Below the pieces are notes generated by a model. That model was not told the origin of the DNA and ran no database searches. It saw nothing but the letters and a program-made list of their open reading frames with translations. From Methanobacteriota archaeon (lineage in GTDB: Archaea; Thermoplasmatota; Thermoplasmata; RBG-16-68-12): 64,000 nt of DNA. Each line of letters begins with the position of its first letter. The first letter of the stretch is position 1. A program made the translations under genes and the position numbers. Below are positions 55,704-63,978 of this stretch, one piece after another. Location of the stretch: NCBI GenBank assembly GCA_005878635.1, contig VBLS01000110.1:9689-73688 (forward strand). Direction: 5' to 3'.

Positions 55704-56042
55704 ATGCTGAAGGTCCGCGATCCCGACGGTTTCCAGAAATCGATCGTGGAGTCGCCGGAGCCGACGGTCGTCATGTTCTGGGCGACGTGGTGTCCGTTCA
55801 GCCGACGATTCCATGCGGAATTCGAGAAGCTCGCGTCCTCGAGGCCGTGGCGCTTCGCGGCCGTGTACCTCGACGACGAAGAGAATCCCCTGTGGGAGGA
55901 ATACGCCGTCGAAGTGGTCCCGACCCTCGCCCTGTTCCGGGACGGGAAGCTCATCGACCGACTCGACGGAATCCTCGGATATGGGATCGACCAGCGAATG
56001 GTCGAGGACTTCATCCGCCGCGTCGTCCCCGCCCTCGCATGA
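55704..56042 (+). CDS. thioredoxin-fold protein with CPFS active site
   Basis: This thioredoxin-like protein of 112 residues has VVMFWATWCPFSRRF at the active site. Cys30 is present, but the second active-site Cys is Ser33, so it cannot form the normal dithiol/disulfide pair. The cis-proline loop VVPTLALFRDGK is intact. A monothiol role, or a structural one, is more likely than general disulfide reduction. The gene stands alone, divergent from PolD. Confidence 0.83.
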   Translation: MLKVRDPDGFQKSIVESPEPTVVMFWATWCPFSRRFHAEFEKLASSRPWRFAAVYLDDEENPLWEEYAVEVVPTLALFRDGKLIDRLDGILGYGIDQRMVEDFIRRVVPALA

Positions 56043-56110
56043 CAGCGGTTCGGTCTCGCCTCTGATTCTCACATCGGCAGTTTTTAGCGCCCTCCCTAGG
56101 ATGAAATCGC

Positions 56111-56977
56111 GTGCGAAAAATTCGCAGCGGAGTCTACGGACTCAACCCGCTGTTGGACGGAGGGGTGAACGAGAACAGCACGACCGTGGTGATCGGTCGC
56201 TCCGGGGCCGGCAAGACGACGCTCGCGACGCAGTTCATCCGCCGCGGATTGCAGGAAGGTCAAGAGGGCGTGTTCGTCAGCCTCGACGAAAACAAGGAAC
56301 AGATCATCCGCGAAGCGGTCGAAATGGGGTGGTCCGACATTCTCGAGTACCTCGACGATGAGCTCCTCGTATTCATCGACGCTTCGGGTCGCGAATTTTC
56401 AAACTTCATCCGGAAGGAGCTCCCCGCCTTCGTCGCCGATTGGAAGGGGAGCACCGCGAGGATCGTCGTGGACCCGTTGACCCCGGTCCTCTGGTCGACG
56501 AAGGACCTGTACGAACAGCGGGACCTGATCGGGTACATGTTCAAGCAGACCCGAAAGGTGGGGACGGTCCTCTGCACCCTCGAGGAACACGGCCCCGCGG
56601 ACCTCTCGGGACCGGAGACCGTCATCCCGATGTACCTCGCCGACTGCGTCGTGCATCTGAAATTCAACACGAACGACACGGACCCTTCTCGCCTCCTGAA
56701 AATCCTGAAGTGTCGAAACAGTCGCCACAGCCCCGGATCCCATCCCTTCCAGATCGTCCGCGGACTGGGGATCGTCGTCCAAGGAGTCGACGGAGGTCGG
56801 CCGGTGACGGCAAAGACGCCGTCCCAGCTGAGACAGCTGCTACTGACCCGATCGATGCCGAAGAACGTGCGCGACATCCTCGACAAGTCCCTGGACGGGC
56901 TCACGGATGCGGACTTCCGCGGCCTCAAGCCGGAGGAAGTCCTTGACCTGATTCTGCAGGAGTACCAGGGGGCGTAG
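56111..56977 (+). CDS. KaiC/RadA-like ATPase
   Basis: This is a single-domain RecA-superfamily ATPase of the KaiC/RAD55 type. Walker A is GRSGAGKTT (residues 29-37). IVVDPLTPVLW is the Walker B region, and KCRNSRHSPGSHPFQI is the typical KaiC-like segment near the nucleotide. The C-terminal extension of about 60 residues (MPKNVRDILDKSLDGLTDADFRGLKPEEV) is unique. GTG start; a TATA-like CAGTTTTTAGC lies about 30 nt upstream. The winged-helix gene follows after 1 bp, so the ATPase is probably a signalling partner of that regulator. Function unproven. Confidence 0.82.
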   Translation: MRKIRSGVYGLNPLLDGGVNENSTTVVIGRSGAGKTTLATQFIRRGLQEGQEGVFVSLDENKEQIIREAVEMGWSDILEYLDDELLVFIDASGREFSNFIRKELPAFVADWKGSTARIVVDPLTPVLWSTKDLYEQRDLIGYMFKQTRKVGTVLCTLEEHGPADLSGPETVIPMYLADCVVHLKFNTNDTDPSRLLKILKCRNSRHSPGSHPFQIVRGLGIVVQGVDGGRPVTAKTPSQLRQLLLTRSMPKNVRDILDKSLDGLTDADFRGLKPEEVLDLILQEYQGA

Positions 56978-56978
56978 G

Positions 56979-57674
56979 ATGGCCCGCGGGATCGGGCGAG
57001 CCTTGCAGAAGGCCGTCGCGCGGGAGGGCCTCGACGAGGACTTGGAGGGGGAAGGCCGAAGCCTCGCGAACGCTCACCGGCGTCAGGTGTTCCGCTACCT
57101 CTGCCTCCGGCCGTGCGCGCGGGTGGGGGACATGGGCCGGGACCTTTCGATGTCCCAAGCGAACGTGCGATGGCACATCTGGGACCTCGTGGAGAACGGC
57201 TACGTCCAGTTCGAGGGAGCGCGGGTCTTCCCGATCGGCCTGATCAATCCCGAGGACGCGGCGCTCTTCGCGGCCCTCGCGTCCGCCGGCCGGGCCGAGA
57301 TCCTCGAGACGGTCTTTCAATCGCCCGGCATCTCCATGCAGGAACTCGCCGAGCGGGTCCATCTGACGCGGCAGTCGGCGAGCAAGATTGCCGCGGAACT
57401 CGCCGGGTTCGGATGCCTCACCACGGCCGATGATGGCCGATACCGGCGGGTGTACCCCACGGACGTCCTCGTCCGGAAACGCGACGCGAACCACGAACGA
57501 GCGGACGCTTTCGGCGAAGCCCTCCTGCGGCGGCTCGCGGAAGAAGGACTCGCGCCGGAGCTCCTGCGGCGCGAGGAGGCCGCCCTCCTCCTCCGCTTCG
57601 GCGGAGGCGCCCGACGGGTCCAGCTGGGCGTCCCCCTCGACCCGTACGTCACGGCGTGGATGCGGCCCGAATGA
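56979..57674 (+). CDS. winged-helix regulator with two DNA-binding-like domains
   Basis: The protein has two winged helices in series (about residues 30-80: HRRQVFRYLCLRPCARVGDMGRDLSMSQANVRWHI; about 98-150: GRAEILETVFQSPGISMQELAERVHLTRQSASKIAAEL). A C-terminal helical region follows. The pair resembles tandem wHTH archaeal regulators. It starts 1 bp after the KaiC-like gene and is likely cotranslated. It may use the ATPase as a sensor or switch; the target is unknown, though the giant envelope-protein gene 83 bp downstream is a candidate. Confidence 0.77.
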   Translation: MARGIGRALQKAVAREGLDEDLEGEGRSLANAHRRQVFRYLCLRPCARVGDMGRDLSMSQANVRWHIWDLVENGYVQFEGARVFPIGLINPEDAALFAALASAGRAEILETVFQSPGISMQELAERVHLTRQSASKIAAELAGFGCLTTADDGRYRRVYPTDVLVRKRDANHERADAFGEALLRRLAEEGLAPELLRREEAALLLRFGGGARRVQLGVPLDPYVTAWMRPE

Positions 57675-57725
57675 TAGCACATGTTAACGAATTGACTAGA
57701 CGGCGTGATATCCACGATACAACGC

Positions 57726-57735
57726 GCTTTAAGTA
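57726..57735 (+). promoter_or_regulatory. TATA box of giant envelope protein gene
   Basis: GCTTTAAGTA lies 23-32 nt before the ATG at 57758, which predicts a leaderless transcript for the 4.3-kb gene. Confidence 0.5.
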
Positions 57736-57757
57736 GCAAAGGGACCCGCTCTCAACG

Positions 57758-60700
57758 ATGGACGAGAGCTATCTCGAGTGGCTGAGTTCGATCCCCGGCT
57801 CGGATGCCGAGCGCGCGCGCCGGATCGCCGAGCGCTTCCCGACCTACGAAAGCCTCCGAGGCGCGCCACGTGAGGAACTCCTCGCGATCGAAGGCCTCTC
57901 GCCCTCGTTTGTCGATTCTCTGCTCGGGCTGCTCGGCAATCCTTCCGACCGCGACGCCGCAGAGCACTTGTTCCTCTGCCCGGAATGCGGGTCCTTCGCC
58001 GGCTCGGGCGCGACCAAGTGCGCCTTTTGCGGGGTCGAGTTCGAAAGCTCGAAGGAATCCGAACTGGCCGGCCAGCTCTCCGATTTCCTGGAGGAAGAAG
58101 ACACCTCCCGAATTTGTCAGACCTGCGGCGCGACGATGGGAGCGGAATCGACGACCTGCCCCGTGTGCGGGCGCCAATACGACGCCGAAGGGCTCGCGTT
58201 GCTGCCGAGCCTACAGCCGCACCTGGACGAGGCCGTCCCTTTCTGCTCCCGGTGCGGGGCCTATCTCTTCTCCGATGAGGCGGAATGCGCGATTTGTGGG
58301 ACGTTGGTCTCGGGCGTCCCCGAGCCTGCCGCCGGGACGAAGGGCGTCGTGAAGGACTTCCTCAGCCGCTGGCAGCGGGTCGCCGTACCCGGCCCGGTCG
58401 CGTCCGAGGCGGATCGACTCGCGGAGGAATTGGAGCACTACGACCGCCTTCTCGAGGCGAACCCGAACCTGGAACGGGCCTGGTCGAACCGGGCCAAGGT
58501 CCTAGACAAGCTCGGTCGCACGAAGGAGGCGGCCGAGTCGCTCGCGAAGGCCGCGGAACTGAACCCGGCCCGTGAGGAGCAGTACCGTCTCGACGTCCAG
58601 AACATCCTGCGATCGAAAGAGGATGCGTCGGTCATCGCCCCGCAATGGAAACAGCCCGCCCCGACCGCCGCACCGAAGGTCGTCGACACGCATCTCATCG
58701 AAGCCCTGGAACACTACGACTCCTTGCTCCGTGCGGACCCGAGCCTCGTCGTGGCCTGGAGGACGAAGGCGGAAATCCTGGAGCGCCTCGAGCGCCCCGA
58801 GGAAGCTCGTGCAGCCGGCGAGGAAGCGGACCGCCGGGAGCGCGACGACCGGTTCGTCCGGGCGGCGGTCACAGGTCTTCAATCGAACGGCCTCGCAACC
58901 TCCGGGCCCGCGGGCGTCGGTCGAACGAACGGCCGCGTGAACGGCACGAGGAACGGCCACACGAACGGGCGGACGAACGGGCGCACGAACGGTCGGGTGA
59001 ACGGCCTCGGCGAGGGCCGAGTCAACGGGCTGACGAACGGAGCGGCGGGCGGTCTCACGTTCGGCCGCGGCGCCACGAACGGGTTGGTCAATGGGAACGG
59101 CTTCACGAACGGCCGCCGGGGACGACACCCCACGCCGCGGATCCCGGCCCAGCCTCACTGGTCCCGATCGGTGATCGGGATCGCCGCAGTCGTTGCCCTC
59201 ATGGTCATCGTCCCGATCCTCGCGAGCATGCTCTCCCCCGGTCCCACGGCACCGTCCTCGATCATCCAGATTGACGGGAACTTCGGCGACTGGTCGAACC
59301 AGCGATCTTACGGGCAGACTTTCTCGGCACCGGTGGGCAACCCCTCGGTCCACCTCGTGGCCGTCAAGGTCGCGATGCAGGATCGCGAACTGTTCGTGTA
59401 CGCCCGCGTCCAAGGCCTGATGTTCCAGGGCTCCGGCGTCAATGAGACGGACAGCATTTTCGTCTTCGTGGACGAAGACAATAGCCGGACCACGGGGTAT
59501 CCGATCGGAGACCTCGGGGCGGACTCCCTCGTCGAAGTGTACGGCTGGCGAGACCTGGCGGACATCCAGCATGGGGTCACGCCGATGGTCTTCAACGAGA
59601 CGGGCCAGCTCCAATCGAACGATTGGCACCGATTCATCCCGGGCGGTTCCGCGGATGCGGCCTTCAGCGGGCAGGAGCTCGAAATCCGGACGGATGTCCG
59701 AGACCCGGCCCGGGCTCGCGTCCTCGTGTACGCTGCCGACAACCTGGGCGATTTCGATCCCGCGGACGGGTCGATTCGCGCGAATCTCCCCACGCTGATC
59801 GTCGGCCAGCAACTCGTGGCGCAGGACATCGTCGCCTCGGCCGCGGTCCCGTTCCTCCGCATCACCTTGGCCCCCATGGGCGGTGCCGTCCACGTGAGCG
59901 GCGTGAATGTCACGCGCCGCGGGACCTCCGCGGACCCGGTCAACCTCACCCTGTACCGCGATGACGGAAGCGGAAGCCTCGACGCGAACGACACGTTCCT
60001 CTCCAACGCGACCTTGGTGGGAACCGGACTGGGGCTCCCGGCCAACGAGGACCTTGCCGGACCGGCCACCTACTGGATCCAGACGAGCTGGACGAACCGC
60101 ACGCCGGCGTCGACGTTCGGACTGTCTGTGACCGACGTGAATTCGAACGGGACGGCGAGCTTCCGGCCCGCGGAGCAAGGCCTCGTGTACCTGCTCGCGG
60201 CGCCGACCGGATTGCAGGTGGACGGCGCGTTCGGAGACTGGCAGGGCCGGCCCTACGGGCAGGACCTCCTCGGCGACGTGACGAACAAGACCGGATCCCT
60301 CGCCTACGACGCCAACGTCGATCTCCTGGCGACGGCGGTGGACCTCGGTGCGAACTTCACCGGATATGCTCGAGTGGACGGTTCGATGCTCGGCGGACAA
60401 GACATCCCGAACTCCCGTGTCCGCACGTACCCTTCGCCGCCCTCGAACAACAGCAGCGCACCGAACCCGATCGTCCCGCCCCAAGAAGGCGTCGACGTGA
60501 TGTACGCGTACATCGACGGCGACAATTCCTCCGCGACGGGCCTGTGGGCCGACGTCGGCGGTCAGCCTTACGGCTTCGACCATGCGATCGTCGTCGTCGG
60601 TCGGAATGGGGCCGTCACCTCGAGCGGGCTCTACGGTTTCGGGCCGAATCGGACGAACCCATGGACGTACCTCCGACCCGTGACGGTCGGCCTCGACGCC

Positions 60701-62083
60701 CATCGGATCGAGTTTGCGGTCAACGCGAGCGTCCTCGCCCTGACGGCGGGCTATCGGGTCGTGTTCTATGCCTCCGACTGGAGGCTGGAGTTCGACTTCG
60801 GCCTCCCGGACGCGGTGGTGGCCCGCTTCCCCGTGGTCATCCAGGCTGCGACGAATGTCGTCATCAACGAGGTCTCTCCCCGGCCGAATCCGGAGTGGGC
60901 CGAGCTCGCGAACCCCTTGGCGACGTCGGTCTCTCTGAACGGCTGGGTCCTTCAGGTCCGCAGCAGCGGGCCATGGACGACGGTCTTCACCTTCACCACG
61001 CAAGTGCTCGGGCGGTTCGGATCGGGATCCGAGTACCTCCAGGTCTTCCTGCCTTCGAACGCGCTCCCGAATGGCGGCGCCCAGGTCCGCCTTCGCTCCG
61101 GCACCACGACGATCGATCGAGCGACGTATCCTGGGAACGTGAACAACGGACAGACGTGGGCCCGATTCAAGGACCCGGTCACCGGGGTTCCGATCGACAC
61201 GCAGAACAACGCGGATTTCTACGTCTCCTCCTCGCCATCGGCGGGTCGGGCCAATGACCGACACGGGCCGACGATCGTCGTCACGAAGACGGCGAACTTG
61301 GCCGTCGCCGCGCCGGGGAACGGGATCACCTACACGCTCCATTATGACAACACGAACACCGGGATGGCCAGGACGGTGTGGATCAACGACACCTTGCCCG
61401 GAGGCGTTGCCTTCTCCTCCTCGAGCGTCCCCTACAACTCCGTCTCCGGGTCGACGTACCGCTGGATCTTCACCAACGTCATGCCGGGGGCCCACTCCTT
61501 CACCGTCACGGCACTGGTGACGGCCAACACGACGGACGGCCAGGTCCTCAGCAACGTCGCTGCTCTGACCTACACGGACCAATTGTCGCGATCCCTCCAG
61601 GGCAACCAGGCCTGGGCGAACACGACCGTCTCCCGGCCTACGATCACCGTGGTGAAGACCGCGACGCCGTCCTCGGCGAAGCCCGGGGACGTCGTGACGT
61701 TCCGGATCTATTACAACAACACCGGTTCCGCGTCGGCCGGGACCGTCTCGATCAAGGACAGCCTTCCGACGGGAATGACGTTCCAGAGCGCGAGCCCCGC
61801 CCCGACGTGGACCGATGGGCGCACCTTCTTCTGGAATTTCACGAACGTCGCTCCCGGCCCGCACAGCCTCACCATGAGCGCGCAGGTGAATCCGGGCTTC
61901 ACCGGCTCGCAGCTGGTGAACTGGGCCTTCCTGAACTACACGACGGCGGGAGGGTATGCCTTGACCGGGAGCCGCTCCTCGGCCGTGGTCGCGATCCCCG
62001 AATTGCAGGACATGATCTTCGTCGCCCTCGTGCCGCTCGTCATCGTCGGGCTCAAGTGGCGGGCCCAGCGGCGCGAGAAATAA
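57758..62083 (+). CDS. giant envelope-spanning multidomain protein
   Basis: The 1441-residue chain has, in order: a helix-hairpin-helix-like start (about 10-65); three zinc ribbons (CPECG...CAFCG, CQTCG...CPVCG, CSRCG...CAICG, about 73-186); two TPR-like helix pairs (about 222-270 and 314-362); an Asn-Gly-rich repeat (about 388-455); a membrane helix (about 470-491); and then a surface region. The surface region has two copies of a GxFGDW...YGQ module (near 507 and 821), a lamin-tail-like domain (INEVSPRPNPEWAELANP, about 1035), two DUF11 repeats (near 1171 and 1294) and a final membrane helix with a basic tail. No known protein fits the whole. The cytoplasmic part looks like a binding platform and the outer part like an adhesin or sensor. 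Function unknown. Confidence 0.85.
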   Translation: MDESYLEWLSSIPGSDAERARRIAERFPTYESLRGAPREELLAIEGLSPSFVDSLLGLLGNPSDRDAAEHLFLCPECGSFAGSGATKCAFCGVEFESSKESELAGQLSDFLEEEDTSRICQTCGATMGAESTTCPVCGRQYDAEGLALLPSLQPHLDEAVPFCSRCGAYLFSDEAECAICGTLVSGVPEPAAGTKGVVKDFLSRWQRVAVPGPVASEADRLAEELEHYDRLLEANPNLERAWSNRAKVLDKLGRTKEAAESLAKAAELNPAREEQYRLDVQNILRSKEDASVIAPQWKQPAPTAAPKVVDTHLIEALEHYDSLLRADPSLVVAWRTKAEILERLERPEEARAAGEEADRRERDDRFVRAAVTGLQSNGLATSGPAGVGRTNGRVNGTRNGHTNGRTNGRTNGRVNGLGEGRVNGLTNGAAGGLTFGRGATNGLVNGNGFTNGRRGRHPTPRIPAQPHWSRSVIGIAAVVALMVIVPILASMLSPGPTAPSSIIQIDGNFGDWSNQRSYGQTFSAPVGNPSVHLVAVKVAMQDRELFVYARVQGLMFQGSGVNETDSIFVFVDEDNSRTTGYPIGDLGADSLVEVYGWRDLADIQHGVTPMVFNETGQLQSNDWHRFIPGGSADAAFSGQELEIRTDVRDPARARVLVYAADNLGDFDPADGSIRANLPTLIVGQQLVAQDIVASAAVPFLRITLAPMGGAVHVSGVNVTRRGTSADPVNLTLYRDDGSGSLDANDTFLSNATLVGTGLGLPANEDLAGPATYWIQTSWTNRTPASTFGLSVTDVNSNGTASFRPAEQGLVYLLAAPTGLQVDGAFGDWQGRPYGQDLLGDVTNKTGSLAYDANVDLLATAVDLGANFTGYARVDGSMLGGQDIPNSRVRTYPSPPSNNSSAPNPIVPPQEGVDVMYAYIDGDNSSATGLWADVGGQPYGFDHAIVVVGRNGAVTSSGLYGFGPNRTNPWTYLRPVTVGLDAHRIEFAVNASVLALTAGYRVVFYASDWRLEFDFGLPDAVVARFPVVIQAATNVVINEVSPRPNPEWAELANPLATSVSLNGWVLQVRSSGPWTTVFTFTTQVLGRFGSGSEYLQVFLPSNALPNGGAQVRLRSGTTTIDRATYPGNVNNGQTWARFKDPVTGVPIDTQNNADFYVSSSPSAGRANDRHGPTIVVTKTANLAVAAPGNGITYTLHYDNTNTGMARTVWINDTLPGGVAFSSSSVPYNSVSGSTYRWIFTNVMPGAHSFTVTALVTANTTDGQVLSNVAALTYTDQLSRSLQGNQAWANTTVSRPTITVVKTATPSSAKPGDVVTFRIYYNNTGSASAGTVSIKDSLPTGMTFQSASPAPTWTDGRTFFWNFTNVAPGPHSLTMSAQVNPGFTGSQLVNWAFLNYTTAGGYALTGSRSSAVVAIPELQDMIFVALVPLVIVGLKWRAQRREK
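58918..59125 (+). repeat. tandem NG-coding repeat
   Basis: About 200 bp of imperfect repeats of a 12-15-base unit (variants of CGNACGAACGG) encode GRTNGR-, GRVNG- and GLTNG-type units. The repeat count could vary through slippage. It links the TPR region to the membrane helix of the giant protein. Confidence 0.85.
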
Positions 62084-62174
62084 GAGGGAGTGGCTGACAG
62101 CGTTCCATGGATCGGCGGCCGTTAGAACGGCACGTTTCGTCGTCCACCACAAGGATGGACGGCTAGCGTACCTA

Positions 62175-62316
62175 GGTCGCCGGCCCAAGCCCTCCTCGGA
62201 GGAGGGCAGGCTTCGCGCGGGCTCGCGCACCGCACTACCGCAGGGAACGTGGGCGGGCTTAACTTCCGGGTTCGGGATGGGACCGGGTGTATCCCCGCCG
62301 CTTTGGCCGTCAAACC
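62175..62316 (-). rRNA. 5S ribosomal RNA
   Basis: The minus strand contains the archaeal 5S pattern: ACGGCCAAAGCGGCGGGG, CCCATCCCGAACCCGGAAG, TTAAGCCCGCC, GGTAGTG and CGCGAGCC with GCGAAG. The 5' end is placed at GGTTTGACGGCC and the 3' end at GGCCGGCGACC, which are largely complementary and give helix I. The span is 142 nt, about 20 longer than normal, because of an internal hairpin at 62189-62207. Ends are approximate. A TATA-like element is 30 nt upstream. It is not linked to 16S or 23S in this window. Confidence 0.83.
62189..62207 (-). other. hairpin insertion within 5S rRNA
   Basis: GCCCTCCT and AGGAGGGC form an eight-pair stem with a three-base loop between the helix V/loop E side and the 3' strand of helix I. 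Removing it lets CCC upstream pair with the GGG that follows and restores a near-normal length. Confidence 0.55.
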
Positions 62317-62343
62317 ACTGCTGAGCACGCTGAGAGGCCGCCC

Positions 62344-62353
62344 GATATTTCAC
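62344..62353 (-). promoter_or_regulatory. TATA box of 5S rRNA
   Basis: On the minus strand GTGAAATATC lies 28-37 nt before the proposed 5S 5' end, the usual archaeal distance. It falls just after the prepilin peptidase stop codon. Confidence 0.5.
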
Positions 62354-62371
62354 TGTTTCGTTCGGCCCGGG

Positions 62372-63295
62372 CTAGCCGCCGAACGGGAGGACTCCGAGCA
62401 GCACATTCCCCACGAAGAACGCGAGGAGGAAGCCTCCGAGGAGAGGCACCATGAATGGCACCTGCGGCGTCACCCATGCCCGATCGATTCCGGCCGCGCG
62501 GAGGCGGGCGACCTCCGGGCTCGGATCTCCATCGCGTTTCGGGAACAGGACGAGGACGTGATCCCCGCGTTCCGTGATTTTCTCCATCAGCCACACGTGC
62601 CGCGGGAGCGGATCGATGCGTGCCCGATACCCGAGGAAGGCCTGCGGCAGCGCGAGGTCGCCGGCGAGCAGATTCCGGACGAGGAAGCCGACCGGGACGG
62701 CGAGGAACAAAACGGCGGCATCGACCCAGACGACGAGCGAGAACGGGAACGCGATCCGCCAGAACGACTCCACACGGGAGGACAACCCGATGAGCGGAAA
62801 GGGGCTCACCTCCGGGTACGTCGGGAGGAGGAGGCCAAGGGCGATCAGCGCCTTGGTGTCCGCCCCTCCGTGGAGGATTCGGACGCGGTAGAACCACTGG
62901 TAGACGAGGACCATGGCGGGCATGGAGTAAAGTTCGAGGAGTCCCTGCGGCATCGGCGAGCCGGCCGAGGAATGCGTGGCTGCGGGGTACACGAAGAGGG
63001 CCGCAGCGATGATGAACAGGAGCATTCGGATGGGCCGCGGATGGAACCCATCGTGCTCGAATAGCGGCGCGCCGAAGAAAATCGCGTAGAACAGGACCGC
63101 CGCGGAGCCGAGAAGAGCCCAGGCGCCCGGGTCCCCCGGGTTCGCGACGAGCTGGATCGCGAGCAGGAGCAGTCCGATGGACCCGAGGGCGATCCAGAGC
63201 GGGTCCGGAACCCTCCGCGTGCGAACGTCCGAGACCCCCGCGACGAGGAGGAACCCGGTGCCCACCGCGAACCGGACCGCCGCGAAGGCGTCCAC
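62372..63295 (-). CDS. archaeal prepilin/preflagellin peptidase (A24 family)
   Basis: This membrane aspartyl protease cleaves class III signal peptides of archaeal pilins and archaellins. The two catalytic Asp are visible: Asp23 in GVSDVRTRRVPD after the first helix and Asp in HGGADTKAL (GxGD-type motif, about residue 145). Six or more hydrophobic helices are present. Residues 230-275 form a soluble insertion (ARIDPLPRHVWLMEKITERGD). No pilin gene is adjacent, so the substrates are encoded elsewhere. It lies directly upstream of the 5S gene on the same strand. Confidence 0.88.
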   Translation of the reverse strand: MDAFAAVRFAVGTGFLLVAGVSDVRTRRVPDPLWIALGSIGLLLLAIQLVANPGDPGAWALLGSAAVLFYAIFFGAPLFEHDGFHPRPIRMLLFIIAAALFVYPAATHSSAGSPMPQGLLELYSMPAMVLVYQWFYRVRILHGGADTKALIALGLLLPTYPEVSPFPLIGLSSRVESFWRIAFPFSLVVWVDAAVLFLAVPVGFLVRNLLAGDLALPQAFLGYRARIDPLPRHVWLMEKITERGDHVLVLFPKRDGDPSPEVARLRAAGIDRAWVTPQVPFMVPLLGGFLLAFFVGNVLLGVLPFGG

Positions 63296-63339
63296 GTCGG
63301 CGCAAGGGGGCGTCGTTATTTCAAGCGTTCCTCAAGGGG

Positions 63340-63885
63340 TTACCACCAGCGGGCGTCCCCGAGCCGGGCGATCACCCACTCCTGGTCCCCGGTCTCGAAA
63401 AGTTCGGCGAGGCAGCGGCCGATCGCATGATGCAACGGCTCGTGCGTGAAGATGTGGATCATCATGTACGTCCAATCACCCTCGGGTGGGCGGAATCCGC
63501 GAGAATACGCGTCGCCGAGATCCCAAAGGTGGACCGCGGTCGTGCTGCGGTAGATTCCCGAGGATCGATCGGGAGATCCGAACGTCACCGCGGCGCGGAG
63601 GAATCCGGCGCGTTTGGACCACGCAATCCTCTCCAGCTCGAGCGGCGGAACCTCGGATCGCAAGAGGTAGAAGAGCCACCTGATCCCTCCATCGCGGAGC
63701 GGGGAAAACGCGGCCGTTGAGTGGTCATCGGCATCCAATCGCACCAATGTCGCGGTTCCCTCCGTCTCCAAACGCGAGCCCGACCCCGTGGACGGACGGG
63801 ATTTGTCGTCAGGCCCGCGGCGACGAAGTTTCCGATCGCGGGGTTTCGTCGATCGGGACGGGACTTGGCGATTCTTGGATCGCAC
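63340..63885 (-). CDS. hypothetical protein with HEXXH motif
   Basis: I do not recognise the family. The first 45 residues are basic and probably disordered. The rest has alternating strands and helices and contains THEPLHHAIG at about 147-156, an HEXXH zinc-protease motif (His148, Glu149, His152), with acidic residues further on (AELFETGDQE) that could give a third ligand. No signal peptide or membrane helix is visible. It may be a minimal zinc metalloprotease or a zinc-binding protein. The start is a GTG and is uncertain; a start after the basic tail is possible. It lies 44 bp upstream of the prepilin peptidase gene in the same direction. Confidence 0.55.
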   Translation of the reverse strand: MRSKNRQVPSRSTKPRDRKLRRRGPDDKSRPSTGSGSRLETEGTATLVRLDADDHSTAAFSPLRDGGIRWLFYLLRSEVPPLELERIAWSKRAGFLRAAVTFGSPDRSSGIYRSTTAVHLWDLGDAYSRGFRPPEGDWTYMMIHIFTHEPLHHAIGRCLAELFETGDQEWVIARLGDARWW

Positions 63886-63965
63886 GACCGAACCTCCGGA
63901 CCCACGCCGGTGCGCAACGCGACTGCCGGCCTCGATATTTTGCCGCGACCACCTTAGGTCGAAGC

Positions 63966-63978
63966 GACTAAATAGACC
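63966..63978 (+). promoter_or_regulatory. TATA-like element near window end
   Basis: CGACTAAATAGAC is AT-rich and could be the TATA box of a plus-strand gene beginning past the window edge. No coding start is visible before position 64000. Confidence 0.3.

Noticed and set aside
58502..62353. 1283-residue minus-strand frame opposite the giant protein
   Set aside because: It is the antisense image of a coding gene, rich in Arg and Pro, without any domain or start signal.
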